Source: Nitrosomonadales bacterium (lineage in GTDB: Bacteria > Pseudomonadota > Gammaproteobacteria > Burkholderiales > Nitrosomonadaceae). From it: 11,365 nucleotides of DNA. A program made the translations under genes and the position numbers. The stretch lies in assembly GCA_004525885.1 (NCBI GenBank), contig SPBV01000033.1, positions 1-11,365 of the forward strand, read 5' to 3'. Under the pieces are notes generated by a model, which searched no databases, was not told the origin of the DNA, and saw only the letters and a list, made by a program, of their open reading frames with translations. Shown here piece by piece: positions 5,972 through 11,365 of the stretch (positions are counted from its first letter, which is position 1; the number at the start of each line of letters is the position of its first letter).

Positions 5972-7000
5972 ATGAAGTTTATAGATGAAGCAAAAATTCA
6001 AGTGAGCGCAGGAAAAGGCGGAGATGGTGTTGCTAGCTTTCGGCGAGAAAGATTTATCCCAAAGGGTGGTCCAAACGGTGGTGATGGTGGAAATGGTGGC
6101 AGTATATTTGCCATTGCAGACCGTAATATCAACACACTTATAGATTACCGTTTTGCTCGTATACATCGTGCTAAAAATGGTGGGAATGGTCGCGGCTCTG
6201 ATTGCTATGGTAAAGGATCAGAAGATATATTGTTGCGTATGCCAATTGGAACAATCATCAGCGATTTAAACTCTGGAGAAATTATTGCTGATTTAAAACA
6301 ACACCAACAGAAAGCTTTATTAGCTAAAGGTGGTGCAGGCGGGCTCGGAAATATACATTTTAAGTCCAGCACTAACCGCTCACCACGTCAATTTACTTAC
6401 GGGGAACCAGGACAGGAATTTGATCTTAAGCTTGAACTTAAGGTGCTTGCAGACGTAGGTCTTCTAGGAATGCCTAATGCAGGTAAATCTACCTTGATTC
6501 GAGCAGTATCTTCTGCTCGTCCTAAAGTAGCAGATTATCCTTTTACCACATTACACCCTAATCTTGGCATGGTACGGGTAGATCACAACCGTAGTTTCGT
6601 TATGGCAGATATCCCTGGCCTGATAGAGAAATCAGCAGAAGGCGCAGGCTTAGGCCATCAGTTTCTAAAACATCTGACACGTACACGCTTATTATTACAT
6701 ATAGTGGATCTAGCGCCATTAGATAATCATACTGACCCAGTTCATGATGCAAATACCATTATGATGGAACTCAAGAAATATGACGAATTACTCTATCAAA
6801 AACCACGTTGGTTAGTGCTCAATAAAGTTGATATGTTGCCTAATGACAAAGAAAAAGAAGTTTGTATGGAATTTATTCGCAGTTTGGGATGGAAGGATAA
6901 AAGTTTTATTATTTCAGCTTTATCTGGTAAAGGGTGTAAGGAATTAATTTACGCTATTATGAAACATCTAGAACAAGAAAATGAGATAAAAATTTCTTAA
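5972..7000 (+). CDS. obgE: Obg/CgtA ribosome-associated GTPase
   Basis: Obg is an essential GTPase that binds the 50S subunit, takes part in its late assembly and links to stringent-response control. The 342 residues contain the glycine-rich Obg fold (1-158; KGGDGVASFRRE, GGPNGGDGGNGG) and a GTPase domain with P-loop GMPNAGKST (166-174), switch-region YPFTT (189-193), DIPGLIE (213-219), NKVD (284-287) and SAL (315-317). The C-terminal tail after the GTPase domain is short, as in many betaproteobacteria. The ATG at 5972 gives the standard MKFIDEAKI start; the nearest purine-rich site AGGGAAA is farther away than usual. It sits after the rpmA terminator and eight bases before proB, so the pair is probably co-transcribed, either by read-through or from an unrecognised promoter. 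Confidence 0.96.
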   Translation: MKFIDEAKIQVSAGKGGDGVASFRRERFIPKGGPNGGDGGNGGSIFAIADRNINTLIDYRFARIHRAKNGGNGRGSDCYGKGSEDILLRMPIGTIISDLNSGEIIADLKQHQQKALLAKGGAGGLGNIHFKSSTNRSPRQFTYGEPGQEFDLKLELKVLADVGLLGMPNAGKSTLIRAVSSARPKVADYPFTTLHPNLGMVRVDHNRSFVMADIPGLIEKSAEGAGLGHQFLKHLTRTRLLLHIVDLAPLDNHTDPVHDANTIMMELKKYDELLYQKPRWLVLNKVDMLPNDKEKEVCMEFIRSLGWKDKSFIISALSGKGCKELIYAIMKHLEQENEIKIS

Positions 7001-7008
7001 ATTCAAAT

Positions 7009-8145
7009 ATGCAATCGATTTTAAAACAAGCTCAACGTATCGTTATAAAAGTTGGCAGTAGCCTCGTCACTAATCAGGGACAAGGGCTTGACCATGTTAG
7101 GCTCACTTTCCTTGCTGAGCAGATTGCCAAACTTAAACAAGATAAAAAAACAGTTGTGCTGGTTTCTTCTGGTGCAATAGCTGAGGGAATGCAACGTCTA
7201 AACTGGAAAAAACGTCCTCATGCGCTACATGAATTACAGGCTGCAGCAGCAGTTGGGCAGATGGGACTAGTACGGGCTTATGAATCTTGCTTTCACGACC
7301 ATAAGCTACAAACCGCACAATTGCTGCTTACCCACGAAGATTTGTCAGATCGTAAACGTTATTTAAATGCCCGCTCTACCCTTATCACGTTACTAGACAT
7401 GAATGTAGTTCCAATTATCAATGAAAATGACTCAGTAGCAACTGACGAAATTCGGTTTGGTGATAACGATACACTAGCTGCGCTAGTTACTAACCTAATT
7501 GAAGCTGATGTGCTTGTGATCCTTACCGATCAAGCTGGACTCTATACAGCTGACCCACGAAGAGATGCAAAAGCTAAATTGCTCAGCGAAGCTATGGTTG
7601 AAGATCCTTCAATTGAACTAATGGCAGGTGGTGTTGGGAGCTCAATCGGGCGTGGTGGTATGTTGACAAAAATAATCGCAGCAAAACGTGCTGCGAGAAG
7701 TGGTGCCCATACGATAATCGCATCTGGGTATGAAGAGAATGTATTGGTTCGACTTGCACAGGGTGAATTTATCGGCACTCAACTTTTGACAAAAACCAAG
7801 AAGCTTGCGGCTCGTAAACAATGGCTTGCAGACCACTTACAAGTACATGGAAATATTACACTTGATGAAGGTGCTATACGGGCTCTTACAGTTGAAGGAA
7901 AAAGTCTGCTACCGATAGGTGTAATAAATATAACTGGTGATTTCGAGCGTGGAGAAGTAGTAAACTGTATTAATGCGGAGGGAAAGGAAATCGCTCGTGG
8001 ACTCATTAATTATAGTGCCATAGAAACCCGAAAGATTTTACATTGTCCTAGTGGTGAAATTGAGAGTATTCTAGGCTATGTGAATGAGCCAGAGCTCATT
8101 CACAGAAATAATTTAGTTTTGCTAAATAAAGAAAGTAAAACGTAA
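7009..8145 (+). CDS. proB: Glutamate 5-kinase
   Basis: ProB phosphorylates glutamate with ATP, the first and feedback-regulated step of proline synthesis in the cytoplasm. The 378 residues comprise an amino-acid-kinase domain (about 8-260) with IKVGSSLV (13-20), VSSGAIAEG (52-60), INENDSVATDEIRFGDND (137-154) and GRGGMLTKI (214-222), plus a C-terminal PUA domain (about 274-357), the two-domain form found in E. coli. It ends with the usual NEPELIHRNNLVLL. The ATG at 7009 has no clear Shine-Dalgarno; with only eight bases after the obgE stop, coupling is likely. No proA is in the window. It is convergent with the DUF3501 gene, 59 bases away. Confidence 0.96.
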   Translation: MQSILKQAQRIVIKVGSSLVTNQGQGLDHVRLTFLAEQIAKLKQDKKTVVLVSSGAIAEGMQRLNWKKRPHALHELQAAAAVGQMGLVRAYESCFHDHKLQTAQLLLTHEDLSDRKRYLNARSTLITLLDMNVVPIINENDSVATDEIRFGDNDTLAALVTNLIEADVLVILTDQAGLYTADPRRDAKAKLLSEAMVEDPSIELMAGGVGSSIGRGGMLTKIIAAKRAARSGAHTIIASGYEENVLVRLAQGEFIGTQLLTKTKKLAARKQWLADHLQVHGNITLDEGAIRALTVEGKSLLPIGVINITGDFERGEVVNCINAEGKEIARGLINYSAIETRKILHCPSGEIESILGYVNEPELIHRNNLVLLNKESKT

Positions 8146-8157
8146 TTCTAATTACGT
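8140..8157. repeat. Small AT-rich inverted repeat over the proB stop codon
   Basis: ACGTAAT (8140-8146) and ATTACGT (8151-8157) form a perfect 7-bp stem with a 4-base loop TCTA; the TAA stop of proB lies inside the left arm. It has no following T-run, so a terminator role is weak. It is the only hairpin I see between the convergent proB and DUF3501 genes. Confidence 0.35.
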
Positions 8158-8204
8158 AACTAGATTGTTATGTGATAGAAACATGCGAAATTCTTATTTG
8201 TACG

Positions 8205-8792
8205 TCAATTAGCCAGATCATTAATTAGTGAGCTACGCACCGCTCTGTCTACTTGTTCAATTAGCACTTGATAATTAGGGTGATCAATTCCCATACTGAG
8301 GGGAGCGTCCTTACGTAGTGCCTTAACCATGTTTTGGGTAAGCTCAAAACGTAGAAAATGAACTGCGGAAGTTTTTTCCTCAGTTGCCCTTGCCAAATCT
8401 TCGTCAGCAATAGCATAAACTGGCTCGTACCCCCCTACCCCTACCCATATTTTCTTTTCAATATCAATCAATTTTGTTAGCTTATCAGCACGCTCTATAG
8501 GATCTGGATATTCAATCATCATAGTTGCTTTCCAGTTTCCACCATCTGGGACAAGCGCTCGATATGCTTCTATTTCGTCAATTATTCCTTGTTCTTCAAA
8601 TATTTTCTCAGCACGAAGCATCTCTTGGATTTGATAACGAATCGTCAACTCATCTTCAAAGATAAGCGTAACATCTTCTCCTAAATAAACTTTTCTTATT
8701 TTCTTGTGTAACATTACCTGCGCACGAAATTCTTGACGTGCTTTAGCATAGGTTTCTAGTGCCATAATGCTGTCACGAGTAATTTTAGGCAT
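8205..8792 (-). CDS. DUF3501 family protein
   Basis: A 195-residue protein without signal peptide or membrane segment, so probably cytoplasmic. It matches what I know of DUF3501: RKVYLGEDVTLIFED (33-47), TIRYQIQEMLRAEKI (50-64), an acidic E.YRALVPDG segment (75-84), ATMMIEYPD (89-97) and SAVHFLRFEL (142-151). It has no cysteines and no obvious catalytic motif, although conserved acidic residues and H144 could bind a metal. The family function is unknown. It is the last gene of a minus-strand cassette behind the Fe-S protein (35-base gap) and rubrerythrin, which suggests a role in the same redox process. There is no clear ribosome site before the ATG at 8792. Coding and family calls are firm; function is open. 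Confidence 0.88.
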   Translation of the reverse strand: MPKITRDSIMALETYAKARQEFRAQVMLHKKIRKVYLGEDVTLIFEDELTIRYQIQEMLRAEKIFEEQGIIDEIEAYRALVPDGGNWKATMMIEYPDPIERADKLTKLIDIEKKIWVGVGGYEPVYAIADEDLARATEEKTSAVHFLRFELTQNMVKALRKDAPLSMGIDHPNYQVLIEQVDRAVRSSLINDLAN

Positions 8793-8827
8793 AATATTTA
8801 TCGATATGATTTAGTAGGGCAAATTGT

Positions 8828-10159
8828 TTAGGCTAACCCATAAGCAATTCGAAGTAATGTTAGCGGATGCTTCTTTTCTCCTATATTCTTTCCCATGCCC
8901 TGATGAATATGACGCCCTGCAATGGCGCAATCTGAACTTACATAATCAGGATTGGACGCCGCCATTTGTTTGAATACTGGCTTACCAATTTTCATAGATT
9001 CATCGAAATACTCACTTTTAACACCCCAAGTTCCATCATGACCAGAGCAACGTTCTACCACGTTAACTGTAGTTCCTGGAATCATTTGCAACATATCCCT
9101 GGTTTTCTTACCAATGTTTTGTACTCGTAGGTGACAGGGGATGTGGTAGGACACATTACCTAGGGGCTGCTTAAAATCAGTTTTAAGCAACCCATCACGG
9201 TTGCGCAGCATCAAGTATTCAAAAGGATCAAATGTTGCCTCTGCCACCACTTTTATATCCTTATCATCGGGAAACATAAGTGGCAATTCCTGCTTATACA
9301 TGAGCGCACAAGAAGGTACCGGTGTAACTATGGCATACCCTTCTCTTGCTAATTTTGCTAGATAAGGAATATTCATATTTTTTAGTTTTTCGACTGCCTC
9401 TAAATCGCCTAGTTCTAATTTAGGCATACCACAACATGCCTCTTTTTCTACTAAGCGTGTCGGAATCTCATTGTATGTAAGTATTTTTATGAGATCATGA
9501 CCAATACTCGGCTCATTATAATTTACGTAGCAAGTGGAATAAATTGCAACTTTGCCTGGTGCGCTATCACCATTTTTTACGTTGAATGATTCATCTGTCT
9601 TAGCATTTGAACGAAATTTTTTAGCCGTATATTCAGGCAGCTCCCGCTCTGCATGAATATCTAGCATGCTATCCATTAATTTTCTGGTAATAGGTGAATT
9701 AATTGCGGCATTTGTTACTTGCACTACTACCGGGATACTTGCAAGTTTGCCCATGAGATCAGTGCTAGATAACAACTTGTCACGAAAATTAGTTTTACCC
9801 TTCTTATATTTAATCGCTTTTGCACGAAGCATCATATGGGGGAAGTCCACATTCCATGGATGTGGCGGCACGTATGGGCATTTGGTCATAAAGCACATAT
9901 CACATAGATAGCAGCGATCCACTACTTCCCAGAATTTATTCTTTTCTACCCCATCGAGCTCTCCTGTTGTTCCCTCATCAATGAGGCCAAACAGGGTTGG
10001 AAACGCTGTACAAAGGTTGACACATCGACGACATCCATGACAGACATCAAAAACACGATCCATCTCGCTGAATAGCTCTGCTTCGTTGTAGAAATCAGGA
10101 TTCTTCCAATCTATTGGATGACGCTTGGGAGCCTCTAGACTACCTTCATAGGTGGCCAT
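8828..10159 (-). CDS. Heterodisulfide reductase-related / GlpC-like Fe-S oxidoreductase
   Basis: A 443-residue predicted soluble electron-transfer protein. Near the N-terminus are two [4Fe-4S]-type motifs: CHGCRRCVNLC (C40, C43, C46, C50) and CYLCDMCFMTKCP (C83, C86, C89, C94). Two cysteine-rich CCG-type modules follow: C210 with ACCGMPKLE (C242-C243) and C284, then IPCHLR (C342), ERCSGHDGTWG (C371) and SSDCAIAGRH (C411). This layout resembles GlpC, glycolate oxidase Fe-S subunit and HdrB/D-like proteins. The second module has C-S-G-H-D-G where the canonical CCG would stand. I chose the ATG at 10159, giving MATYEGSLEAPKRHPIDW, the N-terminus I recall for this family. A TTG at 10207 would add 16 residues with no ribosome site. 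It lies between rubrerythrin and DUF3501. The substrate and electron partner are unknown. Confidence 0.88.
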   Translation of the reverse strand: MATYEGSLEAPKRHPIDWKNPDFYNEAELFSEMDRVFDVCHGCRRCVNLCTAFPTLFGLIDEGTTGELDGVEKNKFWEVVDRCYLCDMCFMTKCPYVPPHPWNVDFPHMMLRAKAIKYKKGKTNFRDKLLSSTDLMGKLASIPVVVQVTNAAINSPITRKLMDSMLDIHAERELPEYTAKKFRSNAKTDESFNVKNGDSAPGKVAIYSTCYVNYNEPSIGHDLIKILTYNEIPTRLVEKEACCGMPKLELGDLEAVEKLKNMNIPYLAKLAREGYAIVTPVPSCALMYKQELPLMFPDDKDIKVVAEATFDPFEYLMLRNRDGLLKTDFKQPLGNVSYHIPCHLRVQNIGKKTRDMLQMIPGTTVNVVERCSGHDGTWGVKSEYFDESMKIGKPVFKQMAASNPDYVSSDCAIAGRHIHQGMGKNIGEKKHPLTLLRIAYGLA

Positions 10160-10271
10160 GGATATAAGAAATGAATAGATAGAAACTGCAAAATAGGAGC
10201 GGATCAACCGAGTTAAGCTTATAAAAACTCATTCAGTTAATCCGCCGTGTTTTTACGGTGTGCCCGTTTGT

Positions 10272-10691
10272 TTAATCGGTATAAGCGTCTAAAGCCTTCT
10301 GGAAACGGTTGGCATGTGAACGTTCAGCTTTCGCTAGAGTTTCAAACCAATCAGCAATTTCGTCAAAACCCTCAGTACGTGCAGACTTAGCCATTCCTGG
10401 ATACATATCAGTATATTCATGGGTTTCGCCAGCAATAGCCGCTTTGAGGTTGTCACGAGAAGCGCCGATCGGTAAACCAGTGGCTGGATCTCCACAAGAT
10501 TCTAGGTACTCAAGATGACCATGAGCATGGCCAGTTTCACCTTCAGCTGTAGAACGAAACACTGCTGCAACATCATTTTGACCTTCTACGTCAGCCTTAG
10601 CTGCAAAATAGAGATAACGACGATTCGCCTGGGACTCGCCAGCGAAGGCCGCTTTCAAGTTTACTTCTGTCTCAGATCCTTTAAGTTGCAT
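10272..10691 (-). CDS. Rubrerythrin (ferritin-like diiron protein without rubredoxin domain)
   Basis: Rubrerythrins reduce hydrogen peroxide at a diiron centre in a four-helix bundle. The 139 residues carry the ligand set in two repeats: E19 in AGESQANRRY, E52 and H55 in EGETGHAHGH, E89 and E92 in GETHEY, and E123 and H126 in AERSHANRF. The protein ends right after the bundle, so the C-terminal rubredoxin domain (CxxC...CxxC) of classical rubrerythrin is absent. Its only cysteine is C66 in ESCGDP. An external electron donor is therefore needed, and the Fe-S protein 112 bases downstream is a candidate. The ATG at 10691 has a good AGGAG site six bases upstream. It is the first gene of the cassette. 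No convincing promoter or regulator box was found in the AT-rich upstream sequence. Confidence 0.93.
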   Translation of the reverse strand: MQLKGSETEVNLKAAFAGESQANRRYLYFAAKADVEGQNDVAAVFRSTAEGETGHAHGHLEYLESCGDPATGLPIGASRDNLKAAIAGETHEYTDMYPGMAKSARTEGFDEIADWFETLAKAERSHANRFQKALDAYTD

Positions 10692-11041
10692 ATTTTTCTC
10701 CTATTAACTAACGTATGGATAGCTAAAATAACATACCCAATCATAATACCCTATGATAGATGCATGTATTTTTAGTTCCTGATATCTTTGATAGAAATAC
10801 TGCTGATCTATCTAACAAAATCTACACTGCTTAATAAGACTATCGGAGGGTTCTTTGCTTGTCAACTAAGCGAGTTAATATAGCTTATTAATCAACAAGA
10901 ATAATAAAATCTTATTTGGCTAACTGAGTTCGTAATTAAAATAAGAAATCTATAGGTTGCTACTGTTGGCATCATTTGCCCGAAATAACCTGCTTTCAGC
11001 AAGCTTCTTGGCTCTAACCATTATATTTTTAGTTGAAACGG
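10692..11041. other. Gene-free AT-rich stretch upstream of rubrerythrin
   Basis: About 350 bases that should hold the promoter of the rubrerythrin cassette; I cannot point to a -35/-10 pair with confidence. A 6-bp inverted repeat TTAATA/TATTAA is present around 10875-10891. The left-hand part of a second open frame (minus strand, stop at 10950-10952) reaches in from the right and is described with the partial gene there. No RNA gene or terminator was recognised. Confidence 0.4.
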
Positions 11042-11365
11042 CTACACTCTGAAGCTTGAAATTGTTGAACTCATAATTTTGATTACTATTGTTGCTGAAG
11101 AAATTATATAGATTGGGATTGTATCAACCAACCAGTGTTTAGAGATAATTCCATTTGAATTGACCTTGTTATTATTGCTGCCATAGTCAAGACTAAAGTA
11201 TTCGCCTGCTGAATGCCACCCTCCAACCAGTAGCTGAGGCCATTTCTGACCAGAAAAACTATTTATTTCTCCATTGTTACAAGTAAGTAAAGATACATTA
11301 TTTTCACCCTTAATCCAACCCAGCTCCAAAGAAATTAAAGATACCGCCCTATCAAACGATAACAA
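11042..11365 (-). CDS. Partial hypothetical protein, 3' end only, possibly frame-disrupted
   Basis: An open frame of 107 codons enters from the right edge and ends at a TAG at 11042-11044. It starts exactly at the window end, so the true start lies outside. I do not recognise it. The visible part is rich in Asn, Ser and Gly, with aromatic residues (KWPQLLVGGWHSAGEYFSLD), like a secreted or surface protein. It ends in a hydrophobic run PIYIISSATIVIKIM that fits poorly with the preceding polar sequence. A second minus-strand frame opens at 11123 and runs 57 codons to a TAG at 10950-10952, with the same Asn-rich style at first (YNPNLYNFFSNNSNQNYEF). A one-base shift near 11125 would join them, so this may be a decayed gene. 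Coding status is moderate; function is unknown. Confidence 0.4.
   Translation of the reverse strand: MLSFDRAVSLISLELGWIKGENNVSLLTCNNGEINSFSGQKWPQLLVGGWHSAGEYFSLDYGSNNNKVNSNGIISKHWLVDTIPIYIISSATIVIKIMSSTISSFRV

Noticed and set aside
10208..10271. Small hairpin (CCGT/ACGG, AACT/AGTT) between rubrerythrin and the Fe-S gene as terminator
   Set aside because: The stems are only four pairs long; they may cause minor attenuation but do not support a transcript end.
10515..10775. 86-codon plus-strand frame starting inside rubrerythrin
   Set aside because: Its first two thirds are antisense to the well-supported rubrerythrin gene, and the rest is AT-rich without coding character.

Overview
The window is AT-rich (about 40% GC by eye) and looks like the chromosome of a Gram-negative bacterium, most likely a betaproteobacterium of the Nitrosomonas type. 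The evidence is the block ispB / rplU-rpmA-obgE-proB, a PP0621-family gene beside a tRNA-Pro-like sequence, and a rubrerythrin / Fe-S oxidoreductase / DUF3501 cassette. The taxonomic call is inference from gene content and protein style; no database was searched. No transposase, integrase, CRISPR array, rRNA or phage gene was seen.

Layout. (1) Positions 1-2980, minus strand: ovoA (three-domain 5-histidylcysteine sulfoxide synthase) followed by a PatB/MalY-type PLP lyase cut by the left edge. The lyase begins at a TTG that overlaps the ovoA stop codon. Together they can supply the whole route from histidine and cysteine to ovothiol A. (2) 2981-4116: a gene-free stretch, an orphan lipoprotein gene (plus), and convergent to it a small PP0621-family membrane/zinc-ribbon protein (minus), preceded by a degenerate tRNA-Pro(UGG). 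(3) 4155-8145: housekeeping block. ispB (minus) diverges from rplU-rpmA (plus), which ends at a good intrinsic terminator; obgE and proB follow, 8 bases apart. A near-consensus sigma-70 promoter precedes rplU. (4) 8205-10691, minus strand, convergent with proB: rubrerythrin (no rubredoxin domain), a two-cluster Fe-S protein with CCG-type cysteine domains, and DUF3501. This looks like a co-transcribed redox cassette of unknown function. (5) 10692-11365: an AT-rich gene-free stretch and a partial, possibly frame-broken reading frame running off the right edge.

How the genes work together. The ovo pair makes a thiol antioxidant. The rubrerythrin cassette probably handles peroxide or another oxidant, with electrons perhaps passing through the Fe-S protein. 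The central block covers ribosomal proteins L21 and L27, ribosome-associated GTPase Obg, the quinone side-chain synthase and the first step of proline synthesis. The two oxidative-defence-like modules and the degenerate tRNA are the parts most worth a second look.
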